Source: an uncultured Flavobacteriales bacterium (GTDB lineage Bacteria; Bacteroidota; Bacteroidia; Flavobacteriales; BACL11). Taken from it: 64,000 nt of DNA. The position numbers and the translations under genes were made by a program. The stretch is taken from the NCBI GenBank assembly GCA_949372805.1, contig CASIBH010000006.1, positions 1 through 64,000 of the forward strand, given 5' to 3'. Numbering within the stretch: the stretch's first letter is position 1; the number at the start of each line of letters is the position of its first letter. A model generated the notes under the pieces. That model made no database searches. It was given only the letters and a program-made list of their open reading frames with translations, and had not been told where the DNA came from. This document shows positions 18,291 to 27,199 of the stretch, piece after piece.

Positions 18291-19040
18291 ATGGGCTTTT
18301 TAAAAAAAAACTCTTTTGGCCATAACTTGTTTTTAAAAAAATGGGTAATTAGAATTTTTGGAATTTTGTCCTACAGAAGATTCAACGGTATTAATAACTT
18401 AAATATTATAGGAAGTGAAGTTTTAAGAAGTCTACCCGAAAAAAATGTTTTATTTGTTTCAAATCATCAAACATATTATGCTGATGTGGCGGCAATGTTA
18501 CATGTTATGAGCGCTAGTTTAAGCGGAAAAAAAGACAATATAGATGACTTGTTTTCATACATATGGCACCCAAAAGAAAACATATTTTTTGTCGCAGCTA
18601 AAGAAACAATGAAAGCAGGATTTTTCCCAAAGATATTATCGTATGCAGGAGCTGTTTTGGTTGAGAGAAGCTGGAGAGACAAGGGTAAAGAGATAACTCG
18701 AGATGTAAAAAGCTCAGACATTGACGTTGTTGAAAAAGCGCTAAGCGCTGGATGGTTAATTACTTTCCCTCAAGGAACAACAACTCCATGGGCGCCTATT
18801 AGAAAAGGAACGGCTCATATTATAAAGAAAAATAAACCTATAGTTGTTCCAATAGTAATTGACGGCTTTAGAAGATCTTTTGATAAAAAAGGAATTCTTG
18901 TTAAGAAAAAAGGTGTAAATCAAAAAATGCTAATAAAGGAGCCAATAAAGATTGATTATGAAAAAGAAACAGTGGAAGAAATTGTTTTTAAAATTGGAGT
19001 GGCTATAGAGCAAGATTCCTCTTTTTTAAAAACTAGTTAA
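18291..19040 (+). CDS. plsC: 1-acyl-sn-glycerol-3-phosphate acyltransferase family protein
   Basis: A 249-residue PlsC-family acyltransferase that would add the second acyl chain to lysophosphatidate at the inner membrane. The catalytic block is FVSNHQTYYADV. The spacing from His to Asp is five residues rather than the textbook four, which I recall being shared by flavobacterial relatives. The substrate motif TFPQGTTTP (in place of FPEGTRS) and a late PIVVPIVIDGF are present. It is on the plus strand after the small lipoprotein and overlaps the convergent iron-transport ATPase by 4 nt. The exact acceptor could differ from lysophosphatidate. Confidence 0.8.
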   Translation: MGFLKKNSFGHNLFLKKWVIRIFGILSYRRFNGINNLNIIGSEVLRSLPEKNVLFVSNHQTYYADVAAMLHVMSASLSGKKDNIDDLFSYIWHPKENIFFVAAKETMKAGFFPKILSYAGAVLVERSWRDKGKEITRDVKSSDIDVVEKALSAGWLITFPQGTTTPWAPIRKGTAHIIKKNKPIVVPIVIDGFRRSFDKKGILVKKKGVNQKMLIKEPIKIDYEKETVEEIVFKIGVAIEQDSSFLKTS

Positions 19041-19996
19041 AAATAATTGTGGCAATGTGGAGGGAAATAAATTAGATCTTCATCGTCAAAACTTATAAAT
19101 ATTTTTTCTTCTTTTTTAAGAGGATTTGTGCTAAATAAGCTCCATGTTTCTCCATTGTAGTCAGCTGTAATTATATATTCTTTTCCCTGAAAAAGGGATT
19201 TTTTTACAATTAGGCTTATTTCTGAAACAGGCTCAATTTTTATTTTTTCAGCTCTAATATAAAAGTCTTCACCATTTTTTTGATACTTATTAACACCTCC
19301 AAGTATTTTTGCGCAATAACAATTTGCAGGCCTGCAATACATCTCAACCGGATTGTCATATTGTTGTAGTTTACCGGCCTTAAAGACAAGTATTTTGTCT
19401 GCAATATTTAAAGAGTCATTAACATCATGAGTGACTAAAATGGTTGTTGTTTCAGTTGCTTTAATTATTTGATATATTTCGTCTATTATACTATGTTTTA
19501 TTGCAATATCCAGATTACTAAAAGGCTCATCTAGCAGCAGCAAGTCAGGCTCACGAATAAGCGCTCTAGCGATACAAGCCCTTTGTTGTTCTCCTCCTGA
19601 GAGTTCATGGGGATATCTTTTTGTTAAGCTCTTAAGGTTTGTAAGAGACAGCATATATTCTAGCTTTTTAATATACTTTTTCTCTAAATTAAAAACAATA
19701 TTTTCTTCAAGAGTTAAGTGTGGAAAAAGAGGGTAATCTTGAAAAACAAAGCCAATATTTCTTTTTTGAGGACTAACAAATGTCTCAGGGCTATTAAGTA
19801 CTTTATTGTTTAAGGTTATAGATCCAGAGCTTATTTTTTCAAGACCAGAAATACATTTTAAAAAGGTGGTTTTTCCAACGCCACTTTCTCCTAAAAAAGA
19901 TACAATTTCTCCTTTTTTAACTTCGAAGTTTAGGCTTGAAATTAAAGGTTCTTTTTTATTGTAAAACTTAACAAGTTTCTCGACTTTAAGATGCAT
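19037..19996 (-). CDS. fbpC: Ferric iron ABC transporter, ATP-binding subunit (FbpC-like)
   Basis: A 319-residue ABC ATPase that powers import of ferric iron. The nucleotide-binding domain has Walker A (GESGVGKTTFLK), the Q-loop region (GFVFQDYPLF), the signature LSGGEQQRACIARAL, Walker B (DLLLLDEPFSNLD) and the H-loop (TILVTHDVND). A C-terminal TOBE-like regulatory region (about 230-319) is typical of the CysA/PotA/FbpC group. Its start overlaps the permease gene by 11 nt. The assignment to iron rests mainly on the binding protein encoded two genes upstream. Confidence 0.85.
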   Translation of the reverse strand: MHLKVEKLVKFYNKKEPLISSLNFEVKKGEIVSFLGESGVGKTTFLKCISGLEKISSGSITLNNKVLNSPETFVSPQKRNIGFVFQDYPLFPHLTLEENIVFNLEKKYIKKLEYMLSLTNLKSLTKRYPHELSGGEQQRACIARALIREPDLLLLDEPFSNLDIAIKHSIIDEIYQIIKATETTTILVTHDVNDSLNIADKILVFKAGKLQQYDNPVEMYCRPANCYCAKILGGVNKYQKNGEDFYIRAEKIKIEPVSEISLIVKKSLFQGKEYIITADYNGETWSLFSTNPLKKEEKIFISFDDEDLIYFPPHCHNYF

Positions 19997-21599
19997 TAAT
20001 TTGTTTGTTTACCATAGATTTTAAAATTACTAGCATAACAGCTCCAATAACAATAATAGCCAGAGAATATACCGCAGACTCTACCATCATTTCTTCAATT
20101 GCAAACTGATATGTTTGAGTTGCTAAAGTATCAAAATTAAATGGTCGCAATATTAGTGTTATAGGAAGCTCTTTTAGTAGATCAACAAATGTTACAATAA
20201 ATGCGATTAAAAGGGCAAGTTTATTAATGGGAAAGTGAATTTTTCTAAGTGTTTTTAAAGGTCCTAAACCTAAGGTTTTTGCCGTCTCGTCAAAAGACTC
20301 AGGATGTTTTTCAAGACTCGATTTAATAGGGGACTTTCCCACAGCTAAAAAACGAAAAACATAAGCATAGATTAAAACAGCAAAAGACCCTACTAAAGAA
20401 AATGACTGTAAGGCTGGGGTTTTTGTAAACAGTAATATAACCGCTAGCCCAATAACAGCTCCAGGAATAACATACCCTAAAGAGGTTATTTGATTAATAG
20501 TCTTGTTTATACTAAGTTTTGAAATTTTTTCTACATATAAAAAAAGTATTGCCACACAGATTATTATAACAGATGAAATAGCAGAAACAGAAATAGAATT
20601 TATACTAAGAGTGAATAATTTTGAGAAATTAACATCTTTATAGTTAATTAAAAAATTAGTAACTATATACGATAAAGGAACAGCAAAGCCAATAAAAAAA
20701 GGAATAAAGCAAGAAAAGTATGCGTAAAAACGTTTGTTTTTATTTATAAATCTAAGTTTTTCAGTCGCTGAATTTTTTGAATAGTAAAATTTAGTTTTTT
20801 TAGAAAAAGTTTTTTGTAGAAATAAAATAACAAAAACAATAAGCAGTAGCAGGCAGGCTAGCTGAATTGCTGCCGTCTCATTTCCCATAGAAAACCATGC
20901 CCTAAAAATTCCTGTTGTATATGTATTGACGCCAAAATACTTAACGGCCCCATACTCATTTAACACCTCCATTATAACCAAAAAAAGCCCTGAAAAAATA
21001 GCTGGTCTAGAGAGAGGTAAAATAACCTTATAAAAAAGTTTTATTCCTGAAAGACCAAGGTTCTTAGACATGTTTATGTATGTTGACCCTATTAAACTAA
21101 AGGAAAGTCTACATGCTGTATAAATGTAGGGGTAAAGAGAAAGACCAAGAATGACTCCAAGAACTTCTATCTGTAAATAGTCAGCATTAAAAATCTCCGA
21201 TATAGAAGGGATATTCTTTCTGAGAAAAGACTGTAGTGGACCCGTAAAACTAAGTATATCACTATACGTAAAGGCCATTATATATGTTGGAATTGCAAGA
21301 GGGAGATAAAGTGCAATATCAAAAAATCGACGAAATCTAAAATCATAATTACTTACGAACCAAGCAGGAATTATTCCAAAAATTAAGGAAATAATACTTG
21401 TTATAAAAATAAGATAAAGAGTGTTTAGGCTGTAGTCAAGAAGAAGATTGTCCCATAAATATAAAAAGGCACTACCATCAATATTTAAAATATTTATAAA
21501 CAATAAAACAAGCGGAGCTAGTAAAATCGCTGAAACTATAAAGCTGATCAGCAGCCATCTTTTGTTTTCTGTTTTAAACAGTTTTTGGATTATTTCCAA
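19986..21599 (-). CDS. fbpB: Ferric iron ABC transporter, permease (FbpB-like, two fused halves)
   Basis: A 537-residue inner-membrane protein with about twelve hydrophobic segments and two binding-protein-dependent transport motifs. One is near residues 180-200 (MSKNLGLSGIKLFYKVILPLSRPAI) and the other near 440-460 (ETAKTLGLGPLKTLRKIHFP). Two EAA-type repeats in one chain are characteristic of FbpB/SfuB ferric permeases. It overlaps the genes on both sides, so fbpA, fbpB and fbpC form one operon. Confidence 0.88.
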   Translation of the reverse strand: MEIIQKLFKTENKRWLLISFIVSAILLAPLVLLFINILNIDGSAFLYLWDNLLLDYSLNTLYLIFITSIISLIFGIIPAWFVSNYDFRFRRFFDIALYLPLAIPTYIMAFTYSDILSFTGPLQSFLRKNIPSISEIFNADYLQIEVLGVILGLSLYPYIYTACRLSFSLIGSTYINMSKNLGLSGIKLFYKVILPLSRPAIFSGLFLVIMEVLNEYGAVKYFGVNTYTTGIFRAWFSMGNETAAIQLACLLLLIVFVILFLQKTFSKKTKFYYSKNSATEKLRFINKNKRFYAYFSCFIPFFIGFAVPLSYIVTNFLINYKDVNFSKLFTLSINSISVSAISSVIIICVAILFLYVEKISKLSINKTINQITSLGYVIPGAVIGLAVILLFTKTPALQSFSLVGSFAVLIYAYVFRFLAVGKSPIKSSLEKHPESFDETAKTLGLGPLKTLRKIHFPINKLALLIAFIVTFVDLLKELPITLILRPFNFDTLATQTYQFAIEEMMVESAVYSLAIIVIGAVMLVILKSMVNKQINAS

Positions 21600-22618
21600 G
21601 CTGACTTATCAAAAATTTCGATAGCACTATTTCTGTGCACACCTAGTTGATTTAAGTCTAGGCTATCTCTTTTAAAATCTCCCCAGGACCCAACTATTTC
21701 AGCAGGCTTTACTAACGGATTTACAGAATACTCATAGCTAGTATTAACGTATCTATTTTGCGCCGAAACGCCTGTTAAGAACTCAACAAGCTTAATTGCA
21801 TTTTCTTTGTTTGGCGCATTTTTAGCAAGCCCTATTCCAGAGATATTTATATGACTTCCTCCTTCGTTTTCTCCTTGGTTTGGAAAGAATACCCCTACTG
21901 ATTTCCCGGCTTTAAGCTCCTCTTCTTTTTCAGAAGAAAGAAGAAGTCCAATATAGTAAGAGTTTACAATAGCAACATCTCCTTGACCAGCGGCAATAGC
22001 CTTTACCTGATCCCTATCATTGCCTTTAGGGTCTCTGGCAAAATTCTTAACTAAAGAAGTTGCCCAATCTAAGGCATAATCAGCCCCTTTGTTGGCAACA
22101 ATTGAAGAAAGAAGCGCCTGATTATAAGCGTTAGAAGAAGACCTAACCAAAACTCTTTCTCTCCACTTACTGTCTGCCAAGTCTGAGTAGGTGCTTAGTT
22201 CTTCCGCTTTTACTCGCTCTTTGCTGTAGACCATAATTCTCGCTCTGTATGTTATAGGAACCCAAAGCTTATTCAAGTCTTTAAGGTCTTCGCTTATGTT
22301 AGAGTTTATTATAGAAGACTCTAGGGGTTGTAATAAATTAAAGCTTCCTGCTTTTTGAAGTTTGCCAGCATCAACCGAAACAAATAGATCCGCCGGACTA
22401 TTTTCTCCTTCATTTTTTAGTCTTTCAATTAATTCGTCAGCATTTGCTTTTATTACATTTACTTTAATACCTGTTTCTAATTCAAAAGCTTCATATTGTT
22501 TTTCATCAACAGTATAGTGTCTCTGGCTATAAAGATTAACCTCATTAGATTTTTTAGTCTGATCTGAACAGCTTGAGAGGATAAGTATTGTTAAACAAAA
22601 TATGATTATATTTTTCAT
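21590..22618 (-). CDS. fbpA: Ferric iron ABC transporter, substrate-binding lipoprotein (FbpA/FutA-like)
   Basis: A 342-residue lipoprotein (lipobox LTILILSSC). The mature protein begins with VNLYSQRHYTVD, the iron-binding His/Tyr motif of the FbpA/FutA family, and has the paired tyrosines in AIVNSYYIGLL that complete the ferric site. GGSHINISGIGLAKNAPNK is another family hallmark. As a lipoprotein it would be anchored rather than freely periplasmic. It leads the fbpABC operon and is divergent from a P19-like metal-binding protein gene. Iron control (for example Fur) is expected, but I do not see a clear Fur box. Confidence 0.9.
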   Translation of the reverse strand: MKNIIIFCLTILILSSCSDQTKKSNEVNLYSQRHYTVDEKQYEAFELETGIKVNVIKANADELIERLKNEGENSPADLFVSVDAGKLQKAGSFNLLQPLESSIINSNISEDLKDLNKLWVPITYRARIMVYSKERVKAEELSTYSDLADSKWRERVLVRSSSNAYNQALLSSIVANKGADYALDWATSLVKNFARDPKGNDRDQVKAIAAGQGDVAIVNSYYIGLLLSSEKEEELKAGKSVGVFFPNQGENEGGSHINISGIGLAKNAPNKENAIKLVEFLTGVSAQNRYVNTSYEYSVNPLVKPAEIVGSWGDFKRDSLDLNQLGVHRNSAIEIFDKSAWK

Positions 22619-22657
22619 TCTTGATGTGGGTTTTTGTGTTTAATAAAGTTGAAAGTG

Positions 22658-22687
22658 CAAAAATATGGTTATTTAGAATAAATACAA
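22658..22687 (-). promoter_or_regulatory. Promoter of the fbpABC operon
   Basis: On the minus strand, TTG (22687-22685), a 19-nt spacer and TATTTTTG (22665-22658) match the Bacteroidetes sigma-A consensus TTG-N19-TAnnTTTG. The -7 box is 39 nt from the fbpA start. Confidence 0.6.
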
Positions 22688-22756
22688 ATAAAAGACTTGA
22701 TTAACTAATTTAAAAACACAAAATTCTTTAGTATAATTGCATTTAAAATAATCCTT

Positions 22757-23308
22757 ATGAAACTATTAGCCTTTATCCCAGTTTTTGCACTTTCAACTTT
22801 ATTAAACGCCCAAGTCTCAAAACCTGAGCTTGTAATAGGAGAAGAAAGGCTAGAGCCTGGAATTGTTTTTGTTTTTGAAGGAGCAATTAAGGACCATATA
22901 ATACCAGAGTCAATCCATTTGTCAGAAAGCGAAACAAATATTCATATTGAAGCTAGAGTAAATTGGGACACAAAAAATACCCCTAAAGGAACACCGCAAG
23001 GGGGCTTTATTCCTTATCTTCATATTTCAGCACAAGTAATAAATGAGAAAACAGGTTTAAGCACCTTTATAGACCTTCTGCCACATATTAATTTAATAGA
23101 TAATTTTCATTATGCAAGAAATATTTCATTGCCTGGAAAAATTTCTGATAATTATACAGTCAAGTTCAATATAGTAAAGCCAACAAATATTGATTTAGCC
23201 CTTCATAATGACTGGGTAAAAACTTATGGAAAGTCTCTAATTGAAAACAAATCATTTATTTATAAAGGAGTTGATTTTGAAGAGGTGGCAAAAGCTGATA
23301 GGAACTAA
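22757..23308 (+). CDS. P19/Tp34-like periplasmic iron-transport-associated protein
   Basis: A 183-residue protein with a signal peptide (LLAFIPVFALSTLLNAQ). The mature sequence resembles the P19/Tp34 (iron transport, PF10634-type) family of immunoglobulin-like metal-binding proteins. The succession TNIHIEARVNW, GFIPYLHISAQV, KTG, LLPHINL, HYARNISLPGKISDNYTVKFNI and a late LALHNDW follows the family pattern. His residues at the positions used as metal ligands (the IHIEA, HYA and LHN segments) are present. P19 proteins work in ferrous/ferric uptake, commonly next to an FTR1-type permease. Here the gene is divergent from fbpABC, which supports a role in iron acquisition. The family call is from remembered patterns. 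Confidence 0.65.
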   Translation: MKLLAFIPVFALSTLLNAQVSKPELVIGEERLEPGIVFVFEGAIKDHIIPESIHLSESETNIHIEARVNWDTKNTPKGTPQGGFIPYLHISAQVINEKTGLSTFIDLLPHINLIDNFHYARNISLPGKISDNYTVKFNIVKPTNIDLALHNDWVKTYGKSLIENKSFIYKGVDFEEVAKADRN

Positions 23309-23340
23309 TTCTTTTGTATTTGTTTAATCAAACTATATTC

Positions 23341-23379
23341 TTAAGCTTTACCTAAATTCGTAGTTTAGAATTAGCTTAA
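23341..23379. terminator. Imperfect hairpin between convergent genes
   Basis: TTAAGCT (23341-23347) pairs with AGCTTAA (23373-23379), and an inner CTAAA/TTTAG stem (23352-23356 with 23364-23368) forms after a small internal loop. It lies downstream of the P19-like gene and the photolyase gene, but lacks a T tract, so its role as a terminator is doubtful. Confidence 0.3.
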
Positions 23380-23429
23380 TTAAAAGAAGAATATATGTCT
23401 ATGCTGTTGGCTAAAAAACTATTCTTCAT

Positions 23430-24887
23430 TTACTTCGCATTTACATGCGTTCTTAATAATCGTTTCTTTTCTTCTTGAACTGCAGGATGCTTTTTATGGC
23501 CCCATATTTTATCTCTGGCAGCTTTAGAGCTTTCTTGTAGGCCTACAATTGGCAGCGGATAGGTCTTTCCCATCAAAACACCACAAAAAGTCTGTTCCAT
23601 AGCCGTCATAGTCCAGGGCTCATGAATATATGCCGCTGGCACATTTGCTAATTCTGGAATCCACTTTTTTATAAACATACCCTTGGGGTCATGCTCTTTA
23701 GAGTTTTTGACAGGATTGTACAAACGAACGGTGTTTATTCCAGTCGTACCTGCCTGCATTTGAAACTGAGGATAATGTATTCCAGGCTCATAATCTAAAA
23801 ACTGACGTGCAAGATGATAGGTCCCCTCACGCCAATCTTGGTCCAAATTGAGTGTTAAAAAAGATACAACCATAGCGCGCATTCTAAAGTTAATCCAACC
23901 AGTAGATTCAACAGCTCGCATGCAAGCATCAATCAAAGGATATCCTGTAGTGCCTGTTTTCCAAGCTTTTATAAATGCTTCGTTTTTTTCATGTGGCAAA
24001 ATCTCATAACCTCTATTAATACACTCTGTTTCATAGCGACATTCCATTTCAAATTTTTGAATAAAATGACAATGCCAATGTAGGCGGGTAAGCATGGCTG
24101 AGAAGGCTTTGCTGTTTTTAGTGCCGTTGGGATGCGTTCCAATAAACTGAAAAGCTTGCTTAATACTCATGTTTCCCCATGCCAAATAAGGAGATAAACG
24201 ACTACAAGACACTCTGCTTTCCATGGGCTTTGATATATGTCTCTGGTAGTTAAATCCTCGTTGGTTAGTGAAAGAATTTAAGTACCTCCAGGCATTTTTT
24301 TCTCCAGGCGGTTGATAGTGACCTGGGTAATCTTTTAGTTGAGACTCTAACATTGAAGGCATTAAAAAGGGGTGCTCTAAATACGTTTCTTTGGAGATTG
24401 TATATTTGTTTTGAATGAGTGGTCTATGCATTTTAAGATGCCATTTTTTATTCCAACCTTGCCTATTTTCAATACCTCTTAAAATACCATCTCGTTGTGA
24501 CTCCTGCCACTTGATTTTATTAGAATTACAAAACTGTTTTATTTTTTTATCGCGCTCCCAAGAGCCTTTTATTCCGCTTTCTTGGTAGCTAAACACAGAA
24601 ATGATATTAAAGTCCTTAATTAAATAATTAAAAACATCAATAGCCTCTGCATAAAACAACTCAACTCGTCTGTTAAATTCACTTAAGACTTTATCTAAAC
24701 TACTTATTGAATGGTATACAAACTGCAAATGTCTTTGACTAGTATCCGGATACTCAATTCTAGAGGGTTCAAGCAGATAAATAATTAAATAAGGGATCCC
24801 AGCACATTCAGCCTTTAATAAAGGCGCATGATCTTGAGAGCGAAGGTCACGTTTTAACCAAACAATATTTATAGCCTTTGAGTTCAA
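23430..24887 (-). CDS. Photolyase/cryptochrome family flavoprotein
   Basis: A 485-residue protein with the photolyase alpha/beta domain ([18 protein letters not shown]) and the FAD-binding helical domain ([39 protein letters not shown]). In the region where class I CPD photolyases have NNGGWQW, this protein has [21 protein letters not shown]. It thus belongs to a divergent subgroup whose substrate (CPD, 6-4 product or signalling) I cannot assign. The start codon is TTG at 24887, because the domain begins immediately after it and no nearby ATG exists. GC content looks higher (about 35-38% in two sampled lines) than in neighbours, a weak hint of horizontal acquisition. Confidence 0.8.
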   Translation of the reverse strand: MNSKAINIVWLKRDLRSQDHAPLLKAECAGIPYLIIYLLEPSRIEYPDTSQRHLQFVYHSISSLDKVLSEFNRRVELFYAEAIDVFNYLIKDFNIISVFSYQESGIKGSWERDKKIKQFCNSNKIKWQESQRDGILRGIENRQGWNKKWHLKMHRPLIQNKYTISKETYLEHPFLMPSMLESQLKDYPGHYQPPGEKNAWRYLNSFTNQRGFNYQRHISKPMESRVSCSRLSPYLAWGNMSIKQAFQFIGTHPNGTKNSKAFSAMLTRLHWHCHFIQKFEMECRYETECINRGYEILPHEKNEAFIKAWKTGTTGYPLIDACMRAVESTGWINFRMRAMVVSFLTLNLDQDWREGTYHLARQFLDYEPGIHYPQFQMQAGTTGINTVRLYNPVKNSKEHDPKGMFIKKWIPELANVPAAYIHEPWTMTAMEQTFCGVLMGKTYPLPIVGLQESSKAARDKIWGHKKHPAVQEEKKRLLRTHVNAK

Positions 24888-24943
24888 TACGTGAGTTTTT
24901 TTTATACTCTAAAATTACAAAATTTAGGTCAATGTATAAGGCA

Positions 24944-24975
24944 CAAAAAAAGAGGCCCACTCATGTAGACCTCTT
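24944..24975 (-). terminator. Rho-independent terminator of tRNA-Asn
   Basis: On the minus strand an 8-bp stem AAGAGGTC / GGCCTCTT (one G-T pair) with a 10-nt loop is followed by a run of T. It lies 9 nt downstream of the tRNA. Confidence 0.75.
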
Positions 24976-24983
24976 ATCTTTTG

Positions 24984-25057
24984 CTCCCCCTCTAGGACTC
25001 GAACCTAGGACCCTCTGATTAACAGTCAGATGCTCTAACCAGCTGAGCTAAGGAGGA
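24984..25057 (-). tRNA. tRNA-Asn (anticodon GTT)
   Basis: The reverse strand reads TCCTCCTTAGCTCAGCTGGT, a D-arm, then an anticodon stem CTGAC with loop TGTTAAT (anticodon GTT). A T-arm GGTTCGAGTCC follows. The acceptor stem TCCTCCT pairs with AGGGGGA (one T-G pair). The discriminator base is G and CCA is not encoded. Length is 74 nt. Confidence 0.95.
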
Positions 25058-25102
25058 TCTTAAAACGCGAGCAAAAATAGCACAAAGCAATAAAATATCC
25101 AA

Positions 25103-25110
25103 TATATTTG
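25103..25110 (+). promoter_or_regulatory. Candidate -7 box for the PfkB kinase gene
   Basis: TATATTTG matches TAnnTTTG exactly, 14 nt before the ATG at 25125. No good -33 TTG is visible at the expected distance. Confidence 0.35.
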
Positions 25111-25124
25111 TACAAAAAAGAAAT

Positions 25125-26039
25125 ATGAGCATTTTAATAGTAGGAACCGTAGCTTTTGATGCAATTGAAACACCATTTGGAAAGACAGATAAAATTGTAG
25201 GGGGAGCAGCAACGTATATTTCGTTGGCGGCTTCTTTTTTTAGCAACAAACTAAGACTAGTATCTGTGGTAGGTGACGATTTCCCAAAGGATTCAATACA
25301 AATGCTTAAAGATCATAAGGTTGACACCAGTGGTCTGCAAATTAAAGAGGGAGAGAAAACTTTTTTTTGGTCAGGAAAATATCATAATGATATGAATTCT
25401 AGAGACACGGTTGATACACAGCTAAATGTTTTAGAAAATTTTGATCCAATTTTGCCAGAAGATTTTAAAGACAGTGAATTTTTAATGCTTGGCAATCTAG
25501 TTCCTAGCGTACAGCAAAAAGTTCTAGATCAAATGACAAAAAGACCTAAATTAATAGTTTTAGACACTATGAATTTTTGGATGGATAATTGCATGTCAGA
25601 CTTAAAGACTGCGCTTAAAAATATAGATGTTCTTACAATTAATGATGAAGAAGCTAGACAGTTATCAGAAGAATATTCTTTAGTAAAAGCAGCAAAAATT
25701 ATTCAGAAAATGGGACCAAAATACTTAGTTATAAAAAAAGGTGAACACGGAGCTTTACTTTTCGGTGAGGAAAAAATGTTTTTTGCTCCAGCTCTTCCCC
25801 TTGAAAACGTGTTTGACCCTACTGGGGCAGGAGATTCATTTGCAGGAGGTTTTATTGGACATCTTCAAAAAACAGGAGATATCACCTTTGAGAATTTAAA
25901 AAGCGCTGTTATTTATGGATCAGTGATGGCTTCTTTTTGTGTAGAAAAATTTGGAACAGAAAGGCTTTCAGAACTTACAAATAACGAGGTCTCTAGTCGA
26001 CTTGAAGAATTTGTTAAATTATCTTCATTTAAGATTTAA
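25125..26039 (+). CDS. PfkB family carbohydrate/nucleoside kinase
   Basis: A 304-residue ribokinase-fold kinase with the N-terminal glycine motif VGGAATYISLAASFF and the C-terminal PfkB signature containing the catalytic Asp, FDPTGAGDSFAGGF. The LTINDEEAR segment is also typical. Substrate (sugar, adenosine or other) cannot be assigned. In many Bacteroidetes this kinase sits beside a PurF-like amidotransferase and purN, suggesting a link to purine or ribose metabolism; here purN and rnhA follow convergently, with a 4-nt overlap to rnhA. Confidence 0.85.
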   Translation: MSILIVGTVAFDAIETPFGKTDKIVGGAATYISLAASFFSNKLRLVSVVGDDFPKDSIQMLKDHKVDTSGLQIKEGEKTFFWSGKYHNDMNSRDTVDTQLNVLENFDPILPEDFKDSEFLMLGNLVPSVQQKVLDQMTKRPKLIVLDTMNFWMDNCMSDLKTALKNIDVLTINDEEARQLSEEYSLVKAAKIIQKMGPKYLVIKKGEHGALLFGEEKMFFAPALPLENVFDPTGAGDSFAGGFIGHLQKTGDITFENLKSAVIYGSVMASFCVEKFGTERLSELTNNEVSSRLEEFVKLSSFKI

Positions 26040-26509
26040 AAAAGGGTATTATTTTTTTTAGAGTTTTCGTACCAGGCATCAATTTTAAGTTGTTCGTTTT
26101 CTGCAGCAGAAACAGCTAAATAGTCACATTTTTCGTTTTCAACATTTTCAGCATGCCCTTTTATCCAAATAAAAGTTACGATATGTTTTTTGAAAATTTT
26201 TAAAAAACGAATCCACAGATCAGGGTTCTTTTTTTTGTTAAAATTTTTCTTTTCCCAGCCAAAAACCCATTTTTTGTTTACTGCATCAACAACATATTTT
26301 GAGTCAGAGTAAACTGTTACATTTTCTTTTTTAGTTTTCAAGCTTTCTAATCCAATAATTACAGCTAAAAGCTCCATTCTATTATTGGTGGTTAGCCGAT
26401 ATCCTTCAGATATTTCTTTACGGTGTATACCTGAAATTAAAACAACACCATACCCCCCATTTCCTGGATTTCCTTTTGCGGAACCATCAGTGTAGATTAT
26501 GACGCTCAT
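26036..26509 (-). CDS. rnhA: Ribonuclease HI
   Basis: A 157-residue enzyme that cuts RNA in RNA-DNA hybrids during replication and repair. The four acidic catalytic residues are in place: Asp in YTDGSAKGNPG, Glu in NNRMELLAVI, Asp in TVYSDSKYV and the last Asp in EKCDYLAVSAA. The VTFIWIKGHAEN segment holds the conserved His. It overlaps purN by 4 nt (ATGA-type coupling), so the two are co-transcribed. Confidence 0.93.
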   Translation of the reverse strand: MSVIIYTDGSAKGNPGNGGYGVVLISGIHRKEISEGYRLTTNNRMELLAVIIGLESLKTKKENVTVYSDSKYVVDAVNKKWVFGWEKKNFNKKKNPDLWIRFLKIFKKHIVTFIWIKGHAENVENEKCDYLAVSAAENEQLKIDAWYENSKKNNTLF

Positions 26510-27078
26510 TTTTTTAAAAGGATTGTTTTTTCTATAGTACTAGCATAATGTTGGTGTTCTAATTCCTGAATTTTTTGTGAAAGTGAAATAGCAGAGTCAT
26601 TTAATTCCACAGCTAATGAAGCTTGAAATAAAACTTTTCCTTTGTCATAGTCATCGTTTACATAATGAATAGTTATTCCGCTTGTTTTATCTTTGGCGTT
26701 TAAAACTGCACTGTGAACATTTAATCCATACATTCCTTTTCCTCCATGTTTTGGAAGAAGTGAAGGGTGGATATTAATTATTTTATTTTTATAAACAGAG
26801 ACAATATCTACTGGTATTTTTTTTAAATATCCAGCCAATACAATAAAGTTAATCTTATTTTCATTCAATTTTTTTAAAAGAAAATCTGAATTATTTTGCT
26901 GGTCTTTTTCTATAAATAAATAGTTAATATTATAAGATTTTGAGATTTTTTTAAGATTAGACTCTTGTCTGTTACTTATACAAAGAGAAACAGATATTTC
27001 TTTTGAAGTAGAAAAATATTCACATATTTTATCTGCATTGGACCCGCCTCCTGAAGCAAAAACTGCAATGTTTTTCAT
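26506..27078 (-). CDS. purN: Phosphoribosylglycinamide formyltransferase
   Basis: A 190-residue GART enzyme that transfers a formyl group from 10-formyl-THF to GAR in purine synthesis. Motifs: IAVFASGGGSNADKI for phosphate binding, VLAGYLKKIP, and the catalytic block NIHPSLLPKHGGKGMYG with VHSAVLNAKDKTSGITIHYV. A late DKGKVLFQASL fits the family. It is the promoter-proximal gene of the purN-rnhA pair and diverges from acpP. Confidence 0.93.
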   Translation of the reverse strand: MKNIAVFASGGGSNADKICEYFSTSKEISVSLCISNRQESNLKKISKSYNINYLFIEKDQQNNSDFLLKKLNENKINFIVLAGYLKKIPVDIVSVYKNKIINIHPSLLPKHGGKGMYGLNVHSAVLNAKDKTSGITIHYVNDDYDKGKVLFQASLAVELNDSAISLSQKIQELEHQHYASTIEKTILLKK

Positions 27079-27142
27079 TATAGTTAACTTTTTATCAAAA
27101 ATATAATAAACAATGATATGTTAAAATAGAAAATGATAAAGT

Positions 27143-27173
27143 TTGCACAATATTTAATTAATAGTTTAATTTG
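27143..27173 (+). promoter_or_regulatory. Promoter of acpP-fabF
   Basis: TTG (27143-27145), 20-nt spacer and TTAATTTG (27166-27173), one mismatch from TAnnTTTG. It ends 26 nt before the acpP ATG. Confidence 0.5.
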
Positions 27174-27199
27174 CAGCATATTAATTAAAAACATAAGAT

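Noticed and set aside
22619-22756. Fur box between fbpA and the P19-like gene
   Set aside because: No convincing 19-bp palindrome was found by eye; iron control is likely but unsupported here.
25019-25249. Minus-strand 76-residue ORF ending SLAQLVRASDC
   Set aside because: It is the reverse of the PfkB start and runs into tRNA-Asn; such peptides come from translating tRNA sequence.
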